A stretch of 64,000 nt of DNA from Devosia sp. 66-22 (GTDB taxonomy: Bacteria > Pseudomonadota > Alphaproteobacteria > Rhizobiales > Devosiaceae), in assembly GCA_001899065.1 (NCBI GenBank), contig MKUZ01000016.1:1-64000 (forward strand), written 5' to 3'. Below are positions 25,545 through 34,276 of the stretch, piece after piece. Both the position numbers and the translations under genes were made by a program. The notes below the pieces were generated by a model. That model made no database searches, was not told the origin of the DNA, and saw nothing but the letters and a program-made list of their open reading frames with translations. Numbering within the stretch: the stretch's first letter is position 1; each line of letters begins with the position of its first letter.

Positions 25545-26654
25545 TTACTGGACCGTGGCGCCCACGACGGTGTCCCACTGCTCGGCAATGCGGGCCTTGG
25601 CCGCATTCTGTTCCTCGAGGCTGGGGAAGATCGCCTTGGCGTAGCCTTCCGGCGGCGGCAGGGCGTCGAGCAGCTCCTGGGGGATACCGCCCTTGGCCGC
25701 GATGTCGTTGAAGCGGATCGGGTGGCAGTAGCCCTTGAGCCAGCCGAGCTGGCCTTCGTCCGAGTAGAGGTATTCCATCCACAGCTTGGCCGCATTCGGA
25801 TGCGGCGCGAAGGCACTGATCGCCTGGATGTAGACGCCGGCCACGACCGTGTCGGTCGGCACGATCACTTCAAACTCGGGGTTGCCCTCGAAGCCGTCGC
25901 GGGCGGCCAGCAGATTGTAGTCCCAGTTGATGACGATGGGCGTCGTGCCCTGGGCGATCGGCGAGGCCTCGCCATCGACCGGCACGAAGTTGCCCGAGTC
26001 GTTGAGCTGCTTGAAGAACTGCAGGCCCGCATCGGCGGCGCCGGCCGCGTCGGCACCGGTCGACAGACCGGCGGCATAGACCGACATGATGGCGTTGTTG
26101 CCGGTGCGCGGATCGCCGGCGAGGGCGACCGAGTTCGCATATTCGGGCTTGAGCAGGTCGGCATAGGAGGTCGGCGACGGGCCGGTGATCACCGACTTGT
26201 TCACGCCGATGGCGAGCACGCCGTAATAGTCGCCGTACCAGTAGCCGTCGGCGTCCTTGGCATCGTCGGGGATCGAGTCCCAGGTCGAGACCTTGTAGGG
26301 CTGGATCAGACCTTCGTCCTTGGCGGCCGGGCCGAAGCTCAGGCCAACGTCGATCACGTCGGGTGCCTGCGGGCCGGTGTTGCCCTTGTTGGCGCGGATC
26401 GCCTCGAGTTCTTCGGCCGAGCCGGCATCGGGGTTCAGTTCGTTGATGGTGATGCCGGGATATTTCGCCTTGAAGTTGGCGATCACTTCGCCGTAGCCGC
26501 ACCAGGTGTGGGGCAGGGCGATGGTGGTGAGCTGGCCCTCGGCCTTGGCCGCTTCGTAGAGGGCGTTGAGGTCGGTCTGCGCCGATGCAGCGAAGGTGGT
26601 GCTCAGCAGAGCAGCAACCGACACAGAGGCGGCAAGCGCTGTTCTCAGATGCAT
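25545..26654 (-). CDS. ABC transporter substrate-binding protein
   Basis: A 369-residue periplasmic binding protein with a signal peptide (MHLRTALAASVSVAALLS, cut after ASA). The mature sequence belongs to the iron(III)/polyamine/2-aminoethylphosphonate-type binding family (YPGITINELNPDAGSAEELE). The start at 26654 follows AGGGAGAC; a longer frame lacks a signal peptide. It heads an operon of two permeases, an ATPase, a sulfatase-like hydrolase and a sulfurtransferase, so the ligand is likely an organic sulfate or phosphonate ester. That ligand assignment is inference. Confidence 0.88.
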   Translation of the reverse strand: MHLRTALAASVSVAALLSTTFAASAQTDLNALYEAAKAEGQLTTIALPHTWCGYGEVIANFKAKYPGITINELNPDAGSAEELEAIRANKGNTGPQAPDVIDVGLSFGPAAKDEGLIQPYKVSTWDSIPDDAKDADGYWYGDYYGVLAIGVNKSVITGPSPTSYADLLKPEYANSVALAGDPRTGNNAIMSVYAAGLSTGADAAGAADAGLQFFKQLNDSGNFVPVDGEASPIAQGTTPIVINWDYNLLAARDGFEGNPEFEVIVPTDTVVAGVYIQAISAFAPHPNAAKLWMEYLYSDEGQLGWLKGYCHPIRFNDIAAKGGIPQELLDALPPPEGYAKAIFPSLEEQNAAKARIAEQWDTVVGATVQ

Positions 26655-27095
26655 GGATGTCTCCCTAGGATTATTGGCTCTTCTTGGATCGAGGAGGAGA
26701 TCGGAAAGCCGCGGGCTCACTAGGAGGACGGCATGACAGCCACATGACAGGCCGGCGCCATCCCCTGCGATATCGCGGTTTCACAGCATTCAGCCGGTGT
26801 CACACGCGACCGGCGCCCCGGTGCCTCCCTGTCCTATTGTGACAATTGTGACAGTGGCAGATTTCGTATGTGGGAGTCGATGGGGGAGGAGAGCGTCGCG
26901 AGCCCATCGTCCCCATCGGCGGGCGCGGGCGAGGGACAGGCTCGCTCAAGCGGAGCCACCGGCCGGCGATACGCCGCGGTGGAGGTTGGCATTTGCGCCG
27001 GCCTCTTTAGAGCCGTTCCAATCTCCGTCGATATTTCTTGATCGCATCACTCCCCTTTGTTACGGCGCGGCCACACCACGATGGAGACGAGGGCG
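26655..27095. other. Divergent intergenic region (about 440 bp)
   Basis: This is the gap between the leftward ABC/sulfatase operon and the rightward imelysin cluster. No credible gene is seen. It must hold two promoters. On the imelysin side it carries the ICE-like box at 27006-27022. Nothing else stands out. Confidence 0.6.
27006..27022. promoter_or_regulatory. Iron-control-element-like (Irr box) site
   Basis: TTTAGAG-CCG-TTCCAAT matches the rhizobial ICE motif (TTTAGAA-N3-TTCTAAA) at 11 of 14 fixed positions, keeping the 7-3-7 layout. It lies 74 bases before the imelysin start. Irr or another Fur-family protein is the expected binder; binding is inferred. Confidence 0.5.
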
Positions 27096-28340
27096 ATGAG
27101 ACTGCTGCGACTGAGCCTGATGCTGGGCACCTGCGCGCTGGCGCTGCCGGCGCTTGCCGCCGAGCCGACGGATGCCGACATCCTCACCAATTATGCCAAC
27201 ATCGCGCTCGCCGGCTACGAGGACTCGCTCGCCACGGCCAGGGCGCTCGACGCCGCCATCGAGGCGCTGATCGCGACGCCGAGCGATGCGACGCTGACCG
27301 CGGCGCGCGATGCGTGGCGTGCGGCGCGTCCGTGGTACCAGGAGACGGAGGCCTTCCGCTTCGGCAACCCCATCGTCGACGACTGGGAGGGCCGGGTGAA
27401 TGCCTGGCCGCTCGATGAGGGCCTGATCGACTATGTCGATGCGTCCTACGGCACCGAGTCCGACGAAAACGGTCTCTACACCGCCAATGTCATCGCCAAC
27501 CCCGCCATCACCATCGACGGCGAGACGGTCGACGCGTCGGCCATCACGCCCGAATTCCTCAGCGGCACGCTGCAGGAAGCCGGAGGCGTCGAGGCCAATG
27601 TGGCGACGGGCTACCACGCGATCGAGTTCCTGCTGTGGGGCCAGGACCTCAACGGCACCGGAGCGGGCGCCGGCAATCGTCCCGCCACCGACTATTCCAC
27701 CGAGCCCAATGCGGCCCGCCGCGCGCAGTATCTGGGGGCCGCGAGCGACCTGCTCGTCTCCGATCTCGAGGAGATGGTCGCCAACTGGCAGGACGGCGGA
27801 GCGGCGCGCGCCGCGCTGGCCGAGCAGGGCATCGCGACGATCCTCACCGGCATGGGCTCGCTCAGCTATGGCGAGCTTGCCGGCGAGCGCATGAAGCTCG
27901 GTCTCCTCCTGCACGATCCGGAGGAGGAGCACGACTGCTTCTCGGACAACACCTATGTTTCGCATCTCCACGACGCGATCGGTGTGCGCAATGTCTATCT
28001 GGGCAAGTACACCCGCCTCGACGGCAGCGTGATCGAGGGCGCGTCGCTGAGCCAGCTGGTCGCCGGCAAGGACGCCGCGCTCGACAGCGAGCTGCGCGGC
28101 CTGCTCGACGACACCGTCGGCAAGATGCAGGCCATGGCCACGCGCGGCGAGACGGTCGAGAAGTACGACCAGATGATCGGCGAGGGCAATGACGAGGGCA
28201 ATGCCGTGGTGCAGGCCGCCATCGACGGCCTCGTCGCGCAGACGCGTGGCATCGAGCGCGTCGTGGCGCTGCTCGCGCTCGACGACGTGACGGTCGAGGG
28301 CAGCGACAGCCTCGACAACCCCGATGTGGTTTTCCAGTAG
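27096..28340 (+). CDS. Imelysin family periplasmic protein (peptidase M75 type)
   Basis: A 414-residue exported protein with a signal peptide (cut near ALAAEP). The imelysin signature GYHAIEF, a GxHxxE metal-site motif, is at 172-178 (H174, E177). Paired helical repeats follow. The family includes iron-regulated IrpA-like proteins, some proposed to bind iron. It starts a four-gene cluster with a di-heme protein, a second imelysin and a DUF1513 protein, and lies downstream of an ICE-like box. This suggests a role in periplasmic iron handling. Confidence 0.9.
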   Translation: MRLLRLSLMLGTCALALPALAAEPTDADILTNYANIALAGYEDSLATARALDAAIEALIATPSDATLTAARDAWRAARPWYQETEAFRFGNPIVDDWEGRVNAWPLDEGLIDYVDASYGTESDENGLYTANVIANPAITIDGETVDASAITPEFLSGTLQEAGGVEANVATGYHAIEFLLWGQDLNGTGAGAGNRPATDYSTEPNAARRAQYLGAASDLLVSDLEEMVANWQDGGAARAALAEQGIATILTGMGSLSYGELAGERMKLGLLLHDPEEEHDCFSDNTYVSHLHDAIGVRNVYLGKYTRLDGSVIEGASLSQLVAGKDAALDSELRGLLDDTVGKMQAMATRGETVEKYDQMIGEGNDEGNAVVQAAIDGLVAQTRGIERVVALLALDDVTVEGSDSLDNPDVVFQ

Positions 28341-28362
28341 TATTTTGTCCGGAATTGCTTCG

Positions 28363-28392
28363 GAGGGTTGCGGAATCCGCTCTGCAGCCCTC
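28363..28392 (+). other. Intercistronic hairpin in the imelysin cluster
   Basis: An inverted repeat GAGGGTTGC / GCAGCCCTC (nine pairs with one G-T wobble) between the first imelysin gene and the di-heme gene. It could be a partial terminator or mRNA-stabilising element. Confidence 0.35.
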
Positions 28393-28430
28393 ATCTACCG
28401 GCAGACCGGGACGTGCTAGAAGTGCGGGAC

Positions 28431-29942
28431 ATGCACAAGTACTTCACCGCACTCCTGGTCGTCACCCTCCTTGCCGGATTTGGGTTCGCCGACGACACGC
28501 CGGTCCGAACCGATCTGACGCCCGAGGATCTCGCGCGCGTCCGCGCCATTACCGCGCCGACCGACGATTTCAACAGGCCCGAGCCGTTCGAGGCACTGCC
28601 CGCGGGGGCATCGACCACCAAGAAGCTCGTCAACCGCGATTCCTTCTCGCACAGCTCGGCCAACCTCACCTTCGAACAGGAAGGCGATTTCAAGCTGGGC
28701 AATGCGCTGTTCCGCAAAGTGTGGGTCAGCTCGCCCTCCTCGACGCTCGCCTCCGATGGCCTCGGGCCGCTGTTCAATGCGCGCGGCTGCCAGAACTGCC
28801 ACCTCAAGGACGGGCGCGGCCGGCCGCCCGAGGGCAGCGAGGAGAACGCCGTTTCGATGTTCCTGCGCCTGTCGGTGCCGCCGCAGGACGCCGCGCAGCA
28901 GACGCTGCTCGACAGCCGCGGCGTGCTGCTGTTTCCCGAGCCGAGCTATGGCGAGCAGCTGCAGGTGTTCGCCGTGCCGGGCCTGCCCGCCGAGGGCAGG
29001 ATGGTCATCGACTACACCGAGGTACCGGTGACGCTCGGCGACGGCACGGTGGTCAGCCTGCGCCAGCCGGCCTATTCGATCGCCGACCTGGCCTACGGCC
29101 CGCTCAGCGAGCATGTGATGCTCTCGCCGCGCGTCGCGCCGCCGATGATCGGCCTCGGACTGCTCGAGGCGGTGCCGCAGGAAGATATCCTGGCGCAGTC
29201 CGATCCCGACGATCGCGATGGCGACGGCATTTCGGGCAAGCCCAATTTCGTCACCGACATCGCGGACGGGCAGGTCAAGCTCGGGCGCTTTGGCTGGAAG
29301 GCGGGCGCGCCGAGCATCCGCGTGCAGTCGGCCAGCGCCTTTTCGGGCGACATCGGCATCTCGACGCCGCTGGTCAACCGGCCGTATGGCGACTGCACGC
29401 CGGCCCAGCCGGCCTGCCTCGCAATGCCCAATGGCGAGCAATCCGAGCGCGGCGTCTCGGAGGGTCCCGATCCGGTGCTCGATCTCGTCACCTTCTACTC
29501 GCAGAATCTCGGCGTGCCGCGTCGCCGCGACATCGACGATCCGGCGGTGCTGCGCGGCAAGCAGCAGTTCTATGCACTCGGCTGCATCTCCTGCCACACG
29601 CCCAAATATGTGACCTCGCGAGAGGCGATCACCGACGCGCACAAATTCCAGCTCATCTGGCCCTATACCGACCTGCTGCTGCACGACATGGGCGAGGGGC
29701 TTGCCGACCACCGACCCGAGGGCGCAGCCGATGGCTATGAGTGGCGCACGCCGCCGCTATGGGGCATCGGTCTCACGCAGACGGTGTCGGGCCACACGCT
29801 GTTCCTGCACGATGGCCGGGCGCGCAATCTCACCGAGGCCATCCTGTGGCATGGCGGCGAGGCGGAAGCGGCGAAGGCCGGCTTCGCAAATCTGCCCGAG
29901 TCGGCGCGCAACGATCTCATCGCCTTCCTGGAGTCTCTCTAG
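28431..29942 (+). CDS. Di-heme c-type oxidoreductase-like protein (COG3488)
   Basis: A 503-residue exported protein with a signal peptide (residues 1-20) and two covalent heme c motifs: C120-x2-C123-H124 and C385-x2-C388-H389. The layout is that of the di-heme thiol-oxidoreductase-like family (COG3488, DUF1111). A DPDDRDGDGISG stretch at about 258-269 resembles a calcium-binding loop. Its stop directly abuts the second imelysin start. It probably moves electrons in the periplasm, perhaps changing the redox state of iron for the imelysins; that role is inferred. Confidence 0.87.
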   Translation: MHKYFTALLVVTLLAGFGFADDTPVRTDLTPEDLARVRAITAPTDDFNRPEPFEALPAGASTTKKLVNRDSFSHSSANLTFEQEGDFKLGNALFRKVWVSSPSSTLASDGLGPLFNARGCQNCHLKDGRGRPPEGSEENAVSMFLRLSVPPQDAAQQTLLDSRGVLLFPEPSYGEQLQVFAVPGLPAEGRMVIDYTEVPVTLGDGTVVSLRQPAYSIADLAYGPLSEHVMLSPRVAPPMIGLGLLEAVPQEDILAQSDPDDRDGDGISGKPNFVTDIADGQVKLGRFGWKAGAPSIRVQSASAFSGDIGISTPLVNRPYGDCTPAQPACLAMPNGEQSERGVSEGPDPVLDLVTFYSQNLGVPRRRDIDDPAVLRGKQQFYALGCISCHTPKYVTSREAITDAHKFQLIWPYTDLLLHDMGEGLADHRPEGAADGYEWRTPPLWGIGLTQTVSGHTLFLHDGRARNLTEAILWHGGEAEAAKAGFANLPESARNDLIAFLESL

Positions 29943-31019
29943 ATGCGTCTCCTCATTGCCGCGGCGCTCGCGATCGCCGCCGTCCCGGCGCTGGCCCAGT
30001 CGGCCATCCCGAATCGGACGATCATCGAAGGCGCCATCGACGGCTACATTCGGCCGGCGTTTGCACAGTTCGCCGAAGAAACCGGCGCGCTCGACCTGAA
30101 CGTCGCCGCCCTGTGTGCGACCCCTTCGGCCGACGCGCTGACGCTGGCGCAGAACCAGTTCCGCTCTGCCGTCACCGCGTTCTCGCGCGTCGAGTTCATC
30201 CGGATCGGGCCGCTCGGCGTCGGCGACAGGCTCGAACGCCTGCTGTTCTGGCCCGATCGCAAGGGCATCGCGCTCAAGCAGGTGCAGGGTGCGCTGGCCG
30301 AACAGGATGCGACGACGACCTCGCCCGAAACGCTGCAGAAGAAATCCGTCGCCATGCAGGGCCTCGTCGCGCTCGAATATCTGCTGTTCGGTACCGCCAG
30401 CGACGACCTCGCCTCGGCCGCCGGGTCCTACCGCTGCAGCTATGCGCGGGCCTCCACCGCGCTGATCCACGGGCTCGCCGAAACCATCACCGGCGAGTGG
30501 CACGACGACACCACCGTGGGCGTCGCCGCGGCCCTGCTCAATCCCAGGCCCGATGCCGCCGACTACCGCACCGAGACCGAGGTGCTGGAAAAACTCGCGG
30601 CCACCATGATCCACGGCACCGAGGCCATCCGCGACCAGCGCATCGCGCCCATCGTCAGCGACTCCACCGGGACGCCGAAGCCGCGTTCGGCGCTGTTCTG
30701 GCGCTCGAACATGACGGCGCCGGCGCTCGCCGCCAACTTTGCGGGTCTCCACGATTTCTTCGTCGCCGCGAAGTATCCGGAGGCCATCGGCACCGAGAAT
30801 GCGTGGGTCGCCGAAGGCGCTATCTTCGAGTTCGGCAATGCGGCCCGCGCCACCTCGGCCATCACCGCTCCGATGGAGCAGGCCGTCGCCGATCCGCGCC
30901 AGCTCCAGGCGCTCAAATATCTCGTCGTCGTCACGAAGTCGCTCGACACGCTGCTCGGCCAGAACCTTGCCGCGGCGCTCGGCCTGTCGGTCGGCTTCTC
31001 CACACTGGACGGCGACTGA
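29943..31019 (+). CDS. Second imelysin family protein
   Basis: A 358-residue exported protein with a signal peptide (cut after ALAQ). It is a member of the imelysin superfamily, with the helical core and a GLVALEYLLFG stretch at about residue 140, where the first imelysin has GYHAIEFLLWG. The metal-site histidine is therefore not conserved here. The ATG follows the di-heme stop without a gap. The cluster thus encodes one canonical and one altered imelysin. Confidence 0.87.
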   Translation: MRLLIAAALAIAAVPALAQSAIPNRTIIEGAIDGYIRPAFAQFAEETGALDLNVAALCATPSADALTLAQNQFRSAVTAFSRVEFIRIGPLGVGDRLERLLFWPDRKGIALKQVQGALAEQDATTTSPETLQKKSVAMQGLVALEYLLFGTASDDLASAAGSYRCSYARASTALIHGLAETITGEWHDDTTVGVAAALLNPRPDAADYRTETEVLEKLAATMIHGTEAIRDQRIAPIVSDSTGTPKPRSALFWRSNMTAPALAANFAGLHDFFVAAKYPEAIGTENAWVAEGAIFEFGNAARATSAITAPMEQAVADPRQLQALKYLVVVTKSLDTLLGQNLAAALGLSVGFSTLDGD

Positions 31020-31020
31020 C

Positions 31021-32112
31021 ATGTGGGAGCGGCGCGCTTTCCTCAAGGCGGCGGGGACGGGCTTCCTTGCTTCGCTGCTGCCGCAACGCGCCGCCGCGCT
31101 CGCGACCTCCGAGCTGGTGTTCGCCTCCTCGACCCTGTTGCCCTCGGGCAGTTTTGGCGCGGCACTCATCACCGAGACCGGCACGCTCATCGCCAATGTC
31201 GCGCTGCCCGACCGTGGCCATGATGTGACCTATTCGCCCGTCAGCGGCCGCGCCGTCGTCTTCGCCCGCCAGCCCGGCACCTTCGCCGTTGTCTTCGACC
31301 CGCAGGGCAGGGAAGCGCCGCTGACCATCCCCAGCGTCGCGGGCCGGCACTTCTTCGGCCATGGCGCATTCTCGCCCGATGGAACGCTGCTCTATGCGAC
31401 CGAGAACGACTTCGACAATGCGCGCGGCGTCATCGGCATCTACGACGTGTCCGGCGGCTACACCCGCATCGGCGAGCTCGACACCTATGGCACCGGCCCG
31501 CACGAGCTTCTGCTAATGCCCGACGGCGTCACCTTCGCGGTCGCCAATGGCGGCATCGAGACCCATCCCGACTATGGCCGCACCGAGCTCAACCTGGACA
31601 CGATGGAGCCTTCGCTGTGCTTTGTCGACCGGCGCGACGGCGGCCTCGTCGGCAAGCTCGCGCTCGCTGCCGATCTGCACCAGCTCTCGATCCGCCACAT
31701 GGCCGTCGATGTCAGCAACCGCGTCTGGTTCGGCTGCCAGTTTCGTGGCGCCGAGGGCGCGCCGCAGCTCGTCGGCTACGCCACCCTCGATGGCGATATC
31801 CGCCTCATCGAGCTGCCCGACGACGCGCTGCGCAATCTGCGCAATTACGTGGGTTCCGTCGCCCGCTCCGCCGGTGGCGACCTCATCGCCGTGTCCTCGC
31901 CCGAGGGCGACACCATCCTTGCCATCGACGCCGCCACGGCCCGCCCGGTCTTCACCGCGCCGCTCAAGGACGGCTGCGGCATTGCTCCCGACGGCGGCGG
32001 CTTCCTCGCCTCGAGCGGCCTCGGCGACATTGCTGGCCTTGGCGGCTCGACTGCCGCGCCGCACAGATTCGATTTCGGCTTCGACAACCACCTGCGCCGG
32101 CTGGAGCTTTAG
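31021..32112 (+). CDS. DUF1513 family exported beta-propeller-like protein
   Basis: A 363-residue protein with a possible twin-arginine-type signal (MWERRAFLKAAGTG, then hydrophobic). Repeated blade-like stretches (SPDGTLLYATENDF, LMPDGVTFAVANGG, MAVDVSNRVWFG) suggest a beta-propeller. This matches DUF1513, commonly found beside imelysin genes. The ATG lies one base after the second imelysin stop. It is likely a periplasmic partner of the iron cluster; biochemical role unknown. Confidence 0.87.
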   Translation: MWERRAFLKAAGTGFLASLLPQRAAALATSELVFASSTLLPSGSFGAALITETGTLIANVALPDRGHDVTYSPVSGRAVVFARQPGTFAVVFDPQGREAPLTIPSVAGRHFFGHGAFSPDGTLLYATENDFDNARGVIGIYDVSGGYTRIGELDTYGTGPHELLLMPDGVTFAVANGGIETHPDYGRTELNLDTMEPSLCFVDRRDGGLVGKLALAADLHQLSIRHMAVDVSNRVWFGCQFRGAEGAPQLVGYATLDGDIRLIELPDDALRNLRNYVGSVARSAGGDLIAVSSPEGDTILAIDAATARPVFTAPLKDGCGIAPDGGGFLASSGLGDIAGLGGSTAAPHRFDFGFDNHLRRLEL

Positions 32113-32150
32113 GTACTGTGCTGGACCACCGTACAGGCCCGCCGACTTAG

Positions 32151-33167
32151 CTAGTGCGGCCCCGGACCCGTCGATTCGCGCAGCACCATCTCGACCGGCC
32201 ACAATTCGTGGATGTCGTCGGCCGGCTTGCCCGCCAGCACCTGGCTCAGGAGTTCGGCCACGCGCCCGCCCGCGGCGCGGATGGAGGAGCGGGTCGTCGA
32301 CATCGAGGGCACCATGGTGTCGGCGTTGAGATAGGGGAACACGTCGTCATGGGCGATCATCGACACGTCCTTGCCCAGCGTGAGCCCCGCCGAGCGGATG
32401 GCCCGGAACACGCCGAGCGCGGTCATCATCGAGCCGGCGAGGAAGGCGGTCGGCCGTGGCCGGCGCTCCAGCATCGCCTGCGCCAGCCGGAAGCCGGTCT
32501 CGTCGCTGAACATGCCGTTGGCCATCAGCGCCGGGTTGAGGGCGAGGCCGTGCTTGCCCAGCGCCTGCCGGAAGCCCGCCTCGCGGTGGAGCGTGAAGGT
32601 CAGTCCGCGTGGACCGTTGAGCAGCGCGATGTCGCGGTGGCCGGTCTGGATCAGGTGCTCGGTCGCCCGCGCCGTCGCGGCTTCGTTGTCGATGTCGAGC
32701 CAGGCGAGGGAGCGCGTGGTGTTGGTGCGGCCATGCAGCACGAAGGGAAAGCCCAGGTCCTGCAGCAGCGCCACCCGCGTATCGTCCGGCCGCGGCGCGT
32801 GCAACACGATCGCGTCCACCTTCTTGCTGACGATGGCGCGACGGTAGGTGGCAAGCTCCTCGGCCGGGTCGTCCACGGTCGAGATCAGGATGTCGATTTC
32901 GTCCGCGCCCAGCCGCGAGCCCAGTCCGCCCAGGAATTCGCTGGTGTGCGGCCCGTAGCCGTCGCTGGCCGAATAGACAATGCCCACCGCGCCCACCCGG
33001 CCGGTCGCCAGCCGGCGGGCGCTGGCATTGGGGCGGTAGCCGAGGCGCGACGCCGCTTCGGCCACCCGGGTGCGGGTCGCCTCGTTGACCTCCGGATAGC
33101 CGTTGAGCGCCCGGCTGACGGTCGTCTGCGACAATCCCAGATTGGCCGCCAATTCCTTGAGGTTCAT
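32151..33167 (-). CDS. LacI family transcriptional repressor
   Basis: A 338-residue LacI-type protein: N-terminal helix-turn-helix ([21 protein letters not shown]) with hinge (SARRLATG near 50-57) and a sugar-binding-protein-like core. It is divergent from the thuA/thuB-like genes, with a perfect LacI-type operator between them. It probably represses those genes until a sugar, perhaps trehalose or a related disaccharide, appears. Confidence 0.92.
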   Translation of the reverse strand: MNLKELAANLGLSQTTVSRALNGYPEVNEATRTRVAEAASRLGYRPNASARRLATGRVGAVGIVYSASDGYGPHTSEFLGGLGSRLGADEIDILISTVDDPAEELATYRRAIVSKKVDAIVLHAPRPDDTRVALLQDLGFPFVLHGRTNTTRSLAWLDIDNEAATARATEHLIQTGHRDIALLNGPRGLTFTLHREAGFRQALGKHGLALNPALMANGMFSDETGFRLAQAMLERRPRPTAFLAGSMMTALGVFRAIRSAGLTLGKDVSMIAHDDVFPYLNADTMVPSMSTTRSSIRAAGGRVAELLSQVLAGKPADDIHELWPVEMVLRESTGPGPH

Positions 33168-33379
33168 GCCGCCTTTGCCCCGATCCCCCGAAAACCCTGC
33201 TTACGCTAAGGCCGCGGCCTTTCCCAGCCGCTGCGGGCAGCTTTCCAAAGCGATTGCGATTTTCTGCTTCCGGGCGATCGCCGCCGGCCGCCGGTTCTCC
33301 CCAAGTCGCTCGAACAGTGCGAAAATCGCCCGCTCTCTTGCGTTTCGGCGCTGTCCGGTGCAGGAAGCGCCGCCCGTAT

Positions 33380-33391
33380 CAAAACGTTTTG
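33380..33391. promoter_or_regulatory. LacI-family operator
   Basis: CAAAACGTTTTG, a perfect 12-bp palindrome with the central CG typical of LacI-family operators. It lies in the 274-bp divergent gap, 51 bases upstream of the thuA-like start and 213 bases from the regulator start. Confidence 0.75.
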
Positions 33392-33441
33392 GGAGCCGGA
33401 GCCACAGCGCTTTGGCTGCCGCAAGTCCAGAGGAGACCAGC

Positions 33442-34251
33442 ATGCCGATCCGAGCCACAGTTTGGGGCGAGAACGTCCACGAGCAGAAGAACGAGTTCGT
33501 GGCCCAGAACTATCCCAAGGGCATGCATGGCCAGATCGCGGCGCTCTTGGGCGAGGACAAGAACATCGTCGCCTCCACCGTGACGCTGCAGGATCCCGAG
33601 CACGGCATGACCGAAAAGAAGCTCGACGAGACCGACGTCCTCCTCTGGTGGGGGCATGCCGCGCACAATCTCGTCGACGACAAGATCGTCGAGCGCGTGG
33701 TCGAGCGGGTCTGGCAGGGCATGGGGCTCATCGTCCTCCATTCGGGCCACCACTCCAAGATCTTCAAGCGCCTGATGGGCGCGCCGGCGAACCTGCACTG
33801 GCGCGAGGCGGGCGAGCGCGAGCGGCTGTGGGTGGTTAATCCCGGCCATCCCATCGCCAAGGGCCTGCCGGCCTATTTCGAGCTCGAGACCGAAGAGATG
33901 TATGGCGAGCCGTTCACCGTGCCCGAGCCGCTCGAGACGGTGTTCGTCTCGTGGTTCCAGGGCGGCGAAGTGTTTCGCTCGGGCCTCACCTATCGTCGCG
34001 GTGCTGGAAACATCTTCTACTTCCGCCCCGGGCACGAGACCTACCCGACCTATCACGACAAGACCGTCGGCCTCGTGCTGCGCAATGCGGTCAACTGGAC
34101 CTTCAATGCCGAGCGCCATGCCGAGCTGATGGCGGCGCCGAACACGCCGGTGGACAAGGCGATCGAAAAGATCGTCGAGCGCGGCGCCAAGCTCGCGAGC
34201 CACGAGCAGCAGAAGGCCATCGACTGGGCCGAAGACGCCAAGACCCGCTAA
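33442..34251 (+). CDS. thuA: ThuA-like trehalose utilisation protein
   Basis: A 269-residue ThuA-family protein (glutamine-amidotransferase-like fold) starting [15 protein letters not shown], very close to the rhizobial ThuA N-terminus as I remember it. The WWGHAAH segment (about 70-76) is typical. In rhizobia ThuA acts with the oxidoreductase ThuB on trehalose, giving the 3-keto sugar. AGAGGAGACC precedes the ATG. The next gene, 25 bases on, encodes a ThuB-type oxidoreductase. Substrate is inferred from the family. Confidence 0.85.
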   Translation: MPIRATVWGENVHEQKNEFVAQNYPKGMHGQIAALLGEDKNIVASTVTLQDPEHGMTEKKLDETDVLLWWGHAAHNLVDDKIVERVVERVWQGMGLIVLHSGHHSKIFKRLMGAPANLHWREAGERERLWVVNPGHPIAKGLPAYFELETEEMYGEPFTVPEPLETVFVSWFQGGEVFRSGLTYRRGAGNIFYFRPGHETYPTYHDKTVGLVLRNAVNWTFNAERHAELMAAPNTPVDKAIEKIVERGAKLASHEQQKAIDWAEDAKTR

Positions 34252-34276
34252 GCGCACGAACCAAGGCAATCCTCAC

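Noticed and set aside
27039-27051. FNR/FixK box TTGAT...ATCA before the imelysin gene
   Set aside because: The spacer is 3 bases instead of 4 and the last position differs, so it does not fit the consensus.
27060-28394. Long minus-strand frame opposite the first imelysin gene
   Set aside because: The plus-strand protein has a signal peptide and family motifs; the minus frame has neither.
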